From: an uncultured Planctomycetaceae bacterium
Lineage (GTDB): Bacteria; Planctomycetota; Planctomycetia; Planctomycetales; Planctomycetaceae
NCBI GenBank assembly: GCA_943787265.1
Contig: CALSLT010000007.1
Span: forward strand, 248,001 to 312,000
DNA length: 64,000 nt
Direction of reading: 5' to 3'
Shown: one piece after another, positions 53,255 through 62,325 of the stretch
Position numbering within the stretch: the first letter of the stretch is position 1
How the letters are laid out: each line of letters opens with the position of its first letter
The notes under the pieces: generated by a model
What the model saw: only the letters and a program-made list of their open reading frames with translations
What the model was told of the DNA's origin: nothing
Databases searched by the model: none
Translations under genes and position numbers: made by a program

Positions 53255-53299
53255 GGCGTGACAAGGTCCCCTCAAGCTCCCAGCTCTCCTTGTCACGCC
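53255..53299 (-). terminator. Terminator-like hairpin without an assigned gene
   Basis: A perfect 12-bp stem (53255-53266 GGCGTGACAAGG with 53288-53299) encloses 21 nt. On the minus strand it is followed by CTCTTTTT, as in a rho-independent terminator. No minus-strand gene is present for the 2.2 kb to its right, so it may end a small RNA. Confidence 0.6.
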
Positions 53300-53520
53300 G
53301 CAAAGCTGACTGATTTCAGGCAGTCTCGCGATCCGGGGTTCGTATCGAGTCGAAGAGACCCGGGCCGTTCCCAGCGGGCGATGCGAAAACATAGGTCGGT
53401 TTTGAATGGAGTCAAACTGCAGGAGTCAGAGATCCTTTTTCTATTGTCGCCGCTATACTCCAAGACGGTCAGAGCGAGCGAATTGTCAGTTATGCTGGAT
53501 TTTGCAGGCATTTGCTCAGG

Positions 53521-53541
53521 ACGCCTTGTTCAGGCGTTTTC
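53521..53541 (+). terminator. Small terminator-like hairpin in a leader
   Basis: ACGCCT (53521-53526) pairs with AGGCGT (53532-53537) around TGTTC and is followed by TTTC. It lies 114 bp before the gene at 53655 and could be an attenuator or a chance hairpin. Confidence 0.35.
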
Positions 53542-53654
53542 TTCCCGGCGTCACGGATTGACTGGCCGGAAACTGTCCTTGGACTACGACGAAAGACGGA
53601 TGCACGTCGCACAGGTCTTTCTGCGAGAAACTCTTACCCAGGAAATTCTGCAAC

Positions 53655-55412
53655 ATGATGTCACTACACAAATCACGAATGTTCGTTCGCCGAAGCGGGG
53701 TTGCCGCTTTGGCGATCGGCTTGGCGCTGGTCAGTCAGCTTTCCGCTCAGGCCGCCGGGCCGCTCGATTTGATTCCGGCCGACGCCACAGCCGTCGTCCG
53801 CCTGAAGTCTCCCGAGGCGACGATTGGCAAGGTCGGCAACTTTGCCAACGCCGTGCAGCCCGGTCTGGGGTTCATGGTTCAGGGCCAGGCTCCTGGCCTG
53901 GGAGCACTGATCTCGAACCCGACTTTGGGTGGAGTTGACCTGAAGCAGGACTGGTATGTCGCCATCTTTGCGGTCAAAGGTGCGGAACCTGCAGTCGTTT
54001 TCGTCGTGCCAGCCACCGATGTGAAAGCTTTGCAGGGCGGCGTCGATGAGTCATTTACGTTCGCTTCGAAAGATTCCTGGGTCGCGTACTCGAAGGATGA
54101 AGCGGTGATGGAACTCGTCGAAGAGTGCATCAGTGGCGGAGCAGACGCTGCCAGTGGAGCGATTGATGATCGATCATCAGCCTTGTTCGGAGAGTCTGAC
54201 CTGGCAGCATGGGTCAACATCGCGGGTCTGACGGAAGCTTATCAAGCAGAACTTGAAGGTGCGGATGACCAGCTTGACGGAGCGCTCGAAGGACTCGGTG
54301 CTCAGATTCCAGCACAGCCGGGCCTGAACATGTCGGCCATTCTGGATATCTACGGCGAAATGGGACACGGAGCACTTCAGGCATTGCGAGACTCGAAAGC
54401 ATTTTCGTTCGGCATTTCTGTAAGCAACTCAGCAATCACGATTGACGAACTGTTGATCGTTAAAGCTCGTACACAGACTGACGAATATCTGAGTTCACAG
54501 AAGAGTGCAAAACTGGATGTGCTTGCGAAGTTGCCACAGAACAAGCATGGCTACATGGCGATTCACGGTGACTTCAAAGGTCTGATGGAATGGGGCATGC
54601 AGTTTGCCACGAAGGTGATCGACGGAGATGCCGAAACGAAGAAGGACATCGAAAACATGGTCGCCGAATTGAAAGAAGTCGACTTCGGCGAAATGGGCTG
54701 GGCATTCCATCTCGATGATGGCAACGAAGATGCTGGTCTAATCCGAGGCTACACCGTCAGTAATGTCAGTCCTGCTGCGAAGATGCGGGAAGCTGCTCAT
54801 AAGATGGGCACTGCTTACAAGATGGACCTTCCTGGATTGAAGCAGGAAATTAGCGTCAAGAAAGACGCTGAATCTTACGACGGGTTGAGCGCCGACTTGA
54901 TCACCATCAAGCAAACGTATGACGAAGAAGCCAATCCGGCAGCCGCCATCCAGAATCTGTTTCAGGAGTTGCTGCACGGCAAGGACGGAATGATTCAACG
55001 ACTGATCGTTAAGAACGATGACGTCATGATTCAGTCCATCGGCGGAACGCAGGACACGATGAAGGAAGCACTCGCGGCTTACGATGCAACGCCGGGCACA
55101 AAGCCGTCGGACAATCAGAAGAGTCGAGAAGGTCTGCTTGAAGAAGCCAACATCGTCGGGCAGATTGACCTTCCGAACGTCGTGATCGTCCTTGCCCGGG
55201 CAGTCCTCGCGACGGAGAAGTTTCCGATTCCTGTTCCGATCAAGGCAGAACAACTCGAAGGTCTGTCTGTCCCACGAAGCTACGTTGGATTTTCAGCCGG
55301 AACTGTTCCGCAGGGAATTCAGATGAAGACTCGCATCGAAGCGAAGACTCTGCAGGGATTCTTCCAGATCGTGACATACTTTCAGCAGCAGATGCAGCAG
55401 CCACCTCGTTAA
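53655..55412 (+). CDS. Secreted hypothetical protein (DUF3352-like)
   Basis: A 585-residue exported protein. AGGAAA lies about 10 bases before ATG 53655; ATG 53658 is an alternative. The signal peptide has the core GVAALAIGLALVSQLSAQA. The mature protein opens with GPLDLIPADATAVVRLKSPE and has alternating alpha/beta segments (DWYVAIFAVKGAEPAVVFVV, HGYMAIHGDFKGLMEWGMQF), a pattern like DUF3352 periplasmic proteins. No catalytic motif is visible. The single gene has its own long leader and a strong terminator, as expected of a well-expressed envelope protein. Confidence 0.8.
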   Translation: MMSLHKSRMFVRRSGVAALAIGLALVSQLSAQAAGPLDLIPADATAVVRLKSPEATIGKVGNFANAVQPGLGFMVQGQAPGLGALISNPTLGGVDLKQDWYVAIFAVKGAEPAVVFVVPATDVKALQGGVDESFTFASKDSWVAYSKDEAVMELVEECISGGADAASGAIDDRSSALFGESDLAAWVNIAGLTEAYQAELEGADDQLDGALEGLGAQIPAQPGLNMSAILDIYGEMGHGALQALRDSKAFSFGISVSNSAITIDELLIVKARTQTDEYLSSQKSAKLDVLAKLPQNKHGYMAIHGDFKGLMEWGMQFATKVIDGDAETKKDIENMVAELKEVDFGEMGWAFHLDDGNEDAGLIRGYTVSNVSPAAKMREAAHKMGTAYKMDLPGLKQEISVKKDAESYDGLSADLITIKQTYDEEANPAAAIQNLFQELLHGKDGMIQRLIVKNDDVMIQSIGGTQDTMKEALAAYDATPGTKPSDNQKSREGLLEEANIVGQIDLPNVVIVLARAVLATEKFPIPVPIKAEQLEGLSVPRSYVGFSAGTVPQGIQMKTRIEAKTLQGFFQIVTYFQQQMQQPPR

Positions 55413-55452
55413 GTCTCGCTTTGACGCAGGCTGCATTTCTTAATGCATGACA

Positions 55453-55490
55453 AACGCCCCGGTAACACAGTTGTTATCGGGGCGTTTTCG
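55453..55490 (+). terminator. Rho-independent terminator
   Basis: AACGCCCCGGTAACA (55453-55467) pairs with 55472-55486 over 15 bp (one G-U) around a 4-nt loop and runs into TTTT. It lies 41 bp after the stop of the secreted-protein gene. Confidence 0.9.
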
Positions 55491-55538
55491 CGTTGACGCA
55501 CGGTTCAGTGATTGAAGTCATCGTTTGCCGGATTCAGA

Positions 55539-55910
55539 TCAGGCCGGTGATCTCTGTTCGTCACGAAGCTGCTGAAAGCGACGGCGGAATGCGTACATGA
55601 CGTAAGCACCTTCGAACACTTCGAAGACAAGTCCCGCAATCAGAAATGTCGGTGCCCATTCGACGGCATCGAGAACCCAGCCTTCTCGTTCGATCGAGCG
55701 GCGAATGCCTTCTCCGTATTTCGTTTGAGGCTGCATGATCTCGTTGCAACCAGCGATCAATGCCACGACCAGAATGATCGTGGCGAGGTACCACATCAAG
55801 TATGTAGGCAGCGATATTTCTTTGACACCGTAAAGGCGGATTGTCACGGGCTCGTGACAGCGAATTCGGTCGGTGCCACGAACGGCATTGTTCGAGTCGT
55901 CGCCCATCAA
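55539..55910 (-). CDS. Small membrane protein of unknown function
   Basis: A 123-residue protein with two hydrophobic segments, YLMWYLATIILVVALIAGC (about 38-56) and FLIAGLVFEVFEGAYVMYA (about 88-107). It has a basic C terminus (FRRRFQQLRDEQRSPA). The spacing suggests a two-helix inner-membrane protein. It lies 31 bp behind the Gfo/Idh/MocA gene in the same direction, so it is probably co-transcribed. No family is recognised. The ATG at 55910 or 55907 may be the start. Confidence 0.6.
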   Translation of the reverse strand: MMGDDSNNAVRGTDRIRCHEPVTIRLYGVKEISLPTYLMWYLATIILVVALIAGCNEIMQPQTKYGEGIRRSIEREGWVLDAVEWAPTFLIAGLVFEVFEGAYVMYAFRRRFQQLRDEQRSPA

Positions 55911-55941
55911 ACCTGCTCCGCCGCCTGCCCCTCAACAGCCG

Positions 55942-57249
55942 TCAAACTTCCGGAAGTTGCCACGGGTCGCGATATGTTTTGGAGAGTAGTTCGTTCGCTT
56001 CCGCATCGTCGTGGAAGGTCTGCGAGGCATCATCGAACTGGACTTCGCGATTCAGTTGCCACGCGACGTTGCCAAGGTGGCAGAGCGTGGTGCTCAGGTG
56101 CCCAATTTCGATGTCAGCGTTTGGCCGCTGCCGGGTTCTGATGCAGTCGACGAAGTTTCGCAGGTGACTGTTAAGCTGATCGCTGGTGTCAGAGTTCAGC
56201 CGTTCCTTTGAGTCATAAACCTTCCAGCCACTTCGATCGACGACGAGCGTGCCGTTTTCCCCGTGGAAGGAAACGCCCGAGCCGCGACCTTCGAGCCCGT
56301 GGTTACTCCATAGTCGATGTTCCCACAGAATTGTGTGCTCTGGGTAGTGGAACGTTGCCGCCAGTGTGTCCGGCATTTCCTGGCCGCTCTTAAACACGTA
56401 GTTGCCGCCGGAAGCGCTGACCCGTTCTGGCAGATCCAGCTTGAGCCCCCAGCGAGCGACGTCCAGCAAATGCACGCCCCAGTTGCCAAGCTCTCCGGTG
56501 CCATAATCGTTGAACCACTGCCAGTGATGATGGAAACGGTGAGTGTTAAACGGTCGTTCTGCCGAAGGTCCGAGCCAAAGATCGTAGTTTACACCTTCCG
56601 GCGGAGCTTCGTCGGCACAGCTTCCGAATGCTCTCCTCGACTGTGCGACCCAGGCCTTAGCGAGTCGCACTTCGCCGATCTTTCCGCTTTGAACCAATTC
56701 GACTGCCGATTGAAAATGCGAGCCGCTTCGTTGTTGCAAACCGGTCTGCATGACTCGGTCATTCTTGCGAGCCGCCTTGATCAGCTGCTGACCTTCTTCA
56801 ATCGTGTGTGACACTGGCTTTTCGAGATAAACATCTTTCCCGGCCTGCGCCGCCATGATACCCATGATCGCATGCCAGTGGTCGGGGGTCGCGATCGCGA
56901 CCGCGTCAACCTGTGGATCGTCCAGCACGTTGCGGAAGTCAGACTCCCATCGCGGCGACGTTTCCTGAGCATCCAGCACGCTTTTCATTGCCGCTGATTG
57001 AAGGCTGGGATCGACGTCGCACAGTGAAACGACGTTGACGTCTGACATCTTCGCGAATGCCGACGCAAGGTTTCGGCCCTGATTTCGAACGCCGATGATC
57101 CCGACTCGGACCGGGGTGCTTTTGTCTGCTTTGGCAACTGTCGACGACAGGCCAACCATTCCAGCAGCAACGCCCGCCGCATTTTGAGCGCTTCGTCCCA
57201 GAAACTGGCGACGGCTGAGGTCTCGTCGCAGTGCTTCGGCATTCTTCAT
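55942..57249 (-). CDS. Gfo/Idh/MocA family oxidoreductase, Tat-exported
   Basis: A 435-residue NAD(P)-dependent oxidoreductase. The ATG at 57249 begins a twin-arginine signal (LSRRQFLGRSAQNAAGVAAG). The Rossmann part starts VRVGIIGVRNQGRNLASAF. The conserved EKP motif is in DVYLEKPVSHTIEEGQQLI, and the C-terminal sheet domain contains WNDYGTGELGNWGVHLLDVA-like sequence (WFNDYGTGELGNWGVHLLD). Planctomycetes have many exported members thought to act on sugars or cyclitols with tightly bound cofactor. The substrate is unknown. Confidence 0.93.
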   Translation of the reverse strand: MKNAEALRRDLSRRQFLGRSAQNAAGVAAGMVGLSSTVAKADKSTPVRVGIIGVRNQGRNLASAFAKMSDVNVVSLCDVDPSLQSAAMKSVLDAQETSPRWESDFRNVLDDPQVDAVAIATPDHWHAIMGIMAAQAGKDVYLEKPVSHTIEEGQQLIKAARKNDRVMQTGLQQRSGSHFQSAVELVQSGKIGEVRLAKAWVAQSRRAFGSCADEAPPEGVNYDLWLGPSAERPFNTHRFHHHWQWFNDYGTGELGNWGVHLLDVARWGLKLDLPERVSASGGNYVFKSGQEMPDTLAATFHYPEHTILWEHRLWSNHGLEGRGSGVSFHGENGTLVVDRSGWKVYDSKERLNSDTSDQLNSHLRNFVDCIRTRQRPNADIEIGHLSTTLCHLGNVAWQLNREVQFDDASQTFHDDAEANELLSKTYRDPWQLPEV

Positions 57250-57501
57250 GACAGGAGCCTGAAATGACGTAGTTGAGGTAGGATGATCGGGGTGAGAACC
57301 GCCAGCATACCAGAATCCGGGCCTGAAAGTCGCGTGATTTTTGTGCCATGCACGCTCGTTCGTCATTCTTTGAGATCGTGCGTGCTCGACCAACATTTTC
57401 GCGACGCTACAATGCCCAGCCCGTTTTTGATTCAGAACCACCTCGTTGCCCTGTAGCGAGAACACGAGTAGCAATTACAGCAGACCGAAAGACGCCGTCT
57501 C

Positions 57502-58140
57502 ATGGAGATTGTTAAGTACGGACATCCATCTCTGAGATGGAAAGCCAAAGAGCTCACCGAACTCACGCCGGATTTCAAAGCAACGGTGAGGGCAATGTTC
57601 GACCTGATGTACGAGGCTCGCGGAATCGGCCTGGCTGCAACGCAAGTCGGACTTCCGTACCGGTTCTTCATCGTCAACACGACGGCTGATCCGAAGGAGA
57701 CTGAGGAAGAACTTGTCTTCATCAACCCGGAAATCATTCGGAAGAAAGGCAACGTCGAAGGCGAGGAAGGCTGTCTTAGTCTGCCCGAACTTTACGGTGA
57801 AGTTGCCAGAGCCGAAGAGATCGTCCTCGAAGCGTACGACATCGATGGCCAGGGTTTCGAAATGGAATGTTCGGAAATCCTTGCGCGAGTCATTCAGCAC
57901 GAAAATGATCATCTCGACGGCGTGCTGTTTATTGATCGGATGAAACCGGACGAAGTCGCTGAACTGCAAGCAAACCTCGATGACCTGGAAACTCAATTTC
58001 GCCAGGCCCAGGCTGCGGGCACACTCGCTTCTGATGAAGGACTGAAAAAAGAACTCTCGGAAATGGAGAAGACATTCGAGTTTCCGATCAAAGCACCGAT
58101 GAGTGCTGGCAGCGAACCTGCCGCCAGCGATGATGAATAA
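57502..58140 (+). CDS. def: Peptide deformylase
   Basis: A 212-residue metalloenzyme that removes the N-formyl group from nascent proteins. All three family motifs are present: GIGLAATQVG (41-50), EGCLSLPE (C91 metal ligand) and QHENDHLDG (H133, E134 catalytic, H137). A C-terminal extension of about 45 residues (from about 165), rich in Glu and Lys and ending SAGSEPAASDDE, goes beyond the usual 165-190 residues. It precedes comEC by 63 bp in the same direction. Confidence 0.96.
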   Translation: MEIVKYGHPSLRWKAKELTELTPDFKATVRAMFDLMYEARGIGLAATQVGLPYRFFIVNTTADPKETEEELVFINPEIIRKKGNVEGEEGCLSLPELYGEVARAEEIVLEAYDIDGQGFEMECSEILARVIQHENDHLDGVLFIDRMKPDEVAELQANLDDLETQFRQAQAAGTLASDEGLKKELSEMEKTFEFPIKAPMSAGSEPAASDDE

Positions 58141-58203
58141 TGGTCGTGTCGACCTGATTCATCGCGATTAGTTTGGGCCAACTAAGGATCGCGAGGACAG
58201 CTC

Positions 58204-60807
58204 TTGAACGACCCCGCGCCTGCGCACTCAAAATCTGAAAACGCCAACGATGGCGTCACGCAGCCCATCGTACCCGCGTCTGACCGGCTGGCCTCTGAGG
58301 ACCAGCCGGCGACCATGAGTTCGTTCGGACGACTCCCGGCTGCAACGGTTGTGCTTGGACTGGCAACAGGAGTCCTGATCGATCGGTTCGGAAACTTGTC
58401 GCCGAATCTCCTGGTGATTGGTTTTGCCGTTGCGTGTCTGGCTTGGAGCTTCGCGCAGTGGAAGCAGCGTTTTCGTGATGCTGCAGTGGCTGTGGTTGTG
58501 ATCTCGGCGTTTACCGGCGCCGTTTATCATCACTATGTCTGGCATGGCCTGCCCTCAGAAGACATCGCCCCACTTCTGTCGCAAGAGCCTGTGCTGATTC
58601 GGTGCGAAGGTGTTGTTGGATCCGCGCCAGTCGTGCTGCCGCCTCGCGAGAACCCTTTCAACGCCAATCTGCCGCCCGAATCATCAACTCGGTTTCAGCT
58701 TGATGTCGAAACTCTGAATGCTACAACTGGCCGGCGGAAAGTTACCGGACGGCTGCAGGTAGTTGTTGATGGAAATGCGCAAGGGATCAACGCAGGAGAC
58801 CGTATCGCCGTTCAAGGGTGGAGCCAGGCAAATCGCCCGCAGATGAACCCCGGCGGCTTCAACGTGTCAGACTACGCGCGAAGCAAAGGTCTAAGAGGCA
58901 TTGTTCGAGTCAGAGATTCCGAACTGGTCAAAGTTGTTGAAGCCAGCTCGACAGCTTTTGAAAGAGCGCGTCGCACACTTCGAAGGCGCGCTGAAGGAGT
59001 TCTGGAATCCGCTATCTCAGATGATGTGCGGCCCGTTGCAGATGCAATGCTTCTTGGCGACCGCTCCATGCTTCCGCCAGAGATGCGTACGGTGTTTGTC
59101 GAAAGTGGAACGGTTCACCTGCTGGCGATTTCCGGGCTGCACATCGGAATTCTCATGTTGTTTCTACTGGCGATAGGACGAGCAATTCGCCTGTCCAGCC
59201 GGCATTCGATTCTTCTCGCTGTCGCCGTGCTGTTTATCTACCTGCAGATTGCTGATTGTCGCCCACCGATGATCCGCGCGTTTGTCATCATTGCCATCTG
59301 GAGTGTCGGTCGGCTGGTTCGTCGTCCCGCGTTCTCCGCAAACAGTCTTGCTGTAGCGGCAATCGTGATTCTTGCAATGAATCCGACAAGCCTGTTCGAT
59401 GTTGGTTCTCAACTCTCTTTCCTGGCTGTCGCCGTCATCTTCTGGCTGACGTCGCTTGGTCGGCTATCGAATGACGAACCGGATGTCGCAGTGAATCCGG
59501 ACCCTGGTGAACTCGGATCGGAAAGTGCCGCACCAATCCCCGACGCACTGCAACGACCGTGGGTCAGATCGCTCAAGGACCTTGGGAAAACTATCGGCGC
59601 ACTCTGGATGGTTTCAGGGAGTATCTGGCTGATCTCGGCGCCGCTTGTCATGTCTGTTTTCAACGTCATTTCGCCAGCCGGTCTGGTCATTAACGTTTTG
59701 CTTATCCCTATCGTCAGTGTCGGATTGTGCTTTGGTTTTGCATCGATACTGATCGGAATGATCTCGCAAACAGTTGCGTGGCCATTTGCGTTTGCTTTCG
59801 GATGGTTTCTAAGAGGGCTCGTCGCGGTCGTTGAGTTTGCAGCTTCGATTGACCTTGGACACGCCTACGTTCCGGAACCGCCGAGCTGGTGGCTGATCGT
59901 TTTTTATCTGTTCGTTGCAACGGCGATGCTGGCGACGACTTTGAAGCGACGTCCAGTTCGAGTCTGGTGTGGCGTCGGCATGTGGATCATCTTCGGACTA
60001 ACTCTCTTGCCATCGAATCGCGAGGCGGCGTCCCTTCGGTGCACTTATCTTTCGGTTGGGCATGGACTATCCGTAATCGTTGAAACTCCTTCCGGAAAAA
60101 TCCTGGTGTACGATGTCGGAAGTCGTGGCGGAGGCGAGTTCTCGGCAAGAGTTCTTAAGGACGCTCTGTGGTCTCGCGGCGTATCGAAAGTTGACGCATT
60201 GATCGTCTCGCATTCGGACATCGATCACTACAACGGCGCGATTGATCTGCTGAAATCTGTTCCGGTTGGGCACGTGCTTTGTTCCAGACATTTTCCAGAC
60301 GCACGGCAGACGTTGACCCTGCAGATGTTTAAGCAGGCCGAAGAATTGGATGCCAAATCGACAATCGTTTCCCAAGGCGACCGAGTTCGCCTGGACGATT
60401 CGGTAGCGATCAGAGTGCTCCAACCGATCGCCAGCGCTTCGTACGACTCCGACAATGCTTCGAGCGTCGTTCTGGAAATCGAGTATCGAGACCATCGAAT
60501 TCTGCTGACTGGCGATCTCGACGAAGACGGCCTGGAAGAGCTCTTGCAGCAGCCACCGAGAGATGTCGATGTGCTGCTCGCACCGCATCATGGCGAACCC
60601 GGTGCCAACCCATCGGCACTCGCGGAATGGGCGAACCCCAATTGGGTTATTGCCAGTGCCCCGACGCCAGCATATCGAGATAAACTGGTCGCAAATTACG
60701 GCCCGAGTGCACGCGTGCTGATGACATCAGAATCCGGAGCCGTCACCGTAGTCGTGAACGGCGCTGGGGGCTTGAACGTCGAACCGTTTCTGAGTCAGGG
60801 CAACTGA
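58204..60807 (+). CDS. comEC: DNA internalisation competence protein ComEC/Rec2
   Basis: An 867-residue channel protein for single-stranded DNA uptake. The start is TTG at 58204 with GAGGACA 5-11 bases upstream. An N-terminal helix region and OB-like domain (about 45-260) precede the competence domain with GDRSMLPPEMRTVFVESGTV and HLLAISGLHIGILML and about ten helices. A C-terminal metallo-beta-lactamase-like domain follows (about 620-860, LSVGHGLSVIVETPSGKILV, VSHSDIDHYNG, LLAPHHGEPG). Full length suits a complete ComEC. No other competence gene lies beside it. Confidence 0.93.
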   Translation: MNDPAPAHSKSENANDGVTQPIVPASDRLASEDQPATMSSFGRLPAATVVLGLATGVLIDRFGNLSPNLLVIGFAVACLAWSFAQWKQRFRDAAVAVVVISAFTGAVYHHYVWHGLPSEDIAPLLSQEPVLIRCEGVVGSAPVVLPPRENPFNANLPPESSTRFQLDVETLNATTGRRKVTGRLQVVVDGNAQGINAGDRIAVQGWSQANRPQMNPGGFNVSDYARSKGLRGIVRVRDSELVKVVEASSTAFERARRTLRRRAEGVLESAISDDVRPVADAMLLGDRSMLPPEMRTVFVESGTVHLLAISGLHIGILMLFLLAIGRAIRLSSRHSILLAVAVLFIYLQIADCRPPMIRAFVIIAIWSVGRLVRRPAFSANSLAVAAIVILAMNPTSLFDVGSQLSFLAVAVIFWLTSLGRLSNDEPDVAVNPDPGELGSESAAPIPDALQRPWVRSLKDLGKTIGALWMVSGSIWLISAPLVMSVFNVISPAGLVINVLLIPIVSVGLCFGFASILIGMISQTVAWPFAFAFGWFLRGLVAVVEFAASIDLGHAYVPEPPSWWLIVFYLFVATAMLATTLKRRPVRVWCGVGMWIIFGLTLLPSNREAASLRCTYLSVGHGLSVIVETPSGKILVYDVGSRGGGEFSARVLKDALWSRGVSKVDALIVSHSDIDHYNGAIDLLKSVPVGHVLCSRHFPDARQTLTLQMFKQAEELDAKSTIVSQGDRVRLDDSVAIRVLQPIASASYDSDNASSVVLEIEYRDHRILLTGDLDEDGLEELLQQPPRDVDVLLAPHHGEPGANPSALAEWANPNWVIASAPTPAYRDKLVANYGPSARVLMTSESGAVTVVVNGAGGLNVEPFLSQGN

Positions 60808-60859
60808 GTCTTAGCGACGGGGCTCTCGGTAGAACGCACAGTGAAGAATGTGCTGGAGC

Positions 60860-62325
60860 CTACAGTTCAGATTCGACCCAGACAGGAAGTGTGATCGAGA
60901 AAATCTCGTCGATTTCGCCGGGCTCGCCGTCGACCTGGTCGCCAGCGTCAGCACCTGTTCCGCTTCCACCAGCAAGAATATCAAAGCCACTTTGGCCTTT
61001 GACGACGTCGTCACCTGACATGCCAATGACGAGGTCGTTTCCCGAGCCGCCGTACATGCTGTCGTTGCCAGAGCCGCCATACATGGCGTCATTCCCGGCT
61101 CCGCCATTCACGATGTCGTTGCCGGCTCCGCCGTCGAGCCCATCGTTGCCGGCCTGTCCAAATAGCTGGTCGTTGTCATTGCCGCCGACGAGCGTGTCGT
61201 TGTCTTCACCGCCGTCCAGTGTGTCTTCCCCGTCCTGCCCAAGCAGGCTGTCGTCGCCAGCGCCGCCATTGAGCAGATCATCACCTGACTCGCCAATCAA
61301 CGTGTCCTGGCCATCGCCGCCGTTCAAAACGTCTGAGCCATTGCCGCCGAACAGGTTGTCGTTGCCGGCTCCACCGTTGAGCAGATCGTTGCCGGATTCA
61401 CCGTGCAATGTATCCTGGCCGTCGTCGCCGTTCAGTGAGTCGTTGCCCGCACCGCCATCAAGCTCGTCATTGCCAGCCCCGCCGAAGAGTTCGTCTCTTG
61501 AACCACCCTGCCCTCGCAACCGGTCGTTGCCGTCGCCACCGTCCAGGTAGTCTCTACCGGCCGATCCAAGAAGCGTGTCGTTGCCGCCATTGCCAAACAG
61601 TCGATCTCTTCCTGCGTAGCCAATCAGAATGTCATTGCCGGATCCTGCGACAAGCGTGTCAGCTCCAGCGAGCCCTCGCAGGATTGTGTCGCCTGAAAAT
61701 CCTGACGCATCGAATAAATTGCCCGAGAAACCACCAGCCAGCTCAACCGTTTCCAGATTTGCCAATCGATCCGTGCCGACACCGACCAAGAAGGCGTCTG
61801 TTAATGTGAAGTCGACATCACCTGATACGTTGAAACGGTCAGAGCCGTCTCCGCCGTCGATCGTGTCGTTCCCCTGCCCGCCCTGGACAACGTCATCGCC
61901 TGACTGTCCTCGGATCTCGTCGTTCCCGGATTCGCCTTCGAGCGTGTCGTCACCGCCGCCACCGAGCACGAAGTCGTCGTCATCACCGCCGAACACTTCG
62001 TCGTCATCCGCACCGCCATTTACGGTGTCGTTTCCGAAGCCTCCGATAATACTGTCGTTGTCACCGTTGCCGAAGAGCTGGTCATCGTTGTCAGACCCGG
62101 TGATCGTGTCGTTGCCTGCTCCCGCATTGACCGTAACGGATCCCGTGAACAAGCTCGCATCAATCGTGTTGGCTGAGTCACCGCCGGTGAGTAACGCCTG
62201 CTCAATGTCTGAAAACTGATCGTTGCCAACTCCTGTGAGCGTCGATCCATCTATGGAAAAATCGACATCACCTGATTCCAACACAGTGTCCGTGCCGGCT
62301 CCACCACTGAGTGAGTCGTTACCCG
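60860..62325 (-). CDS. RTX (hemolysin-type) calcium-binding repeat region, downstream of a frameshift
   Basis: This is the 3' half of the protease gene that enters from the right edge. The open frame covers 60860-62386; the part in register with the upstream half begins at about 62325 with GNDSLSGGAGTDT. It consists mainly of nonapeptide repeats GGxGxDxLx that form Ca2+-binding parallel beta-rolls, in two blocks separated by a beta-rich spacer (ETVELAGGFSGNLFDASGFS). The end is SITLPVWVESEL. Such repeats promote folding after secretion and attachment at the surface. Confidence 0.85.

Noticed and set aside
53258-53938. Plus-strand open frame of 226 codons
   Set aside because: It crosses the hairpins and overlaps the secreted-protein gene at 53655 in a different frame; no signal, motif or ribosome site.
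61629-62219. Plus-strand Ser/Pro-rich open frame over the RTX region
   Set aside because: It mirrors the repetitive GGxGxD coding on the minus strand and only reflects the repeat.
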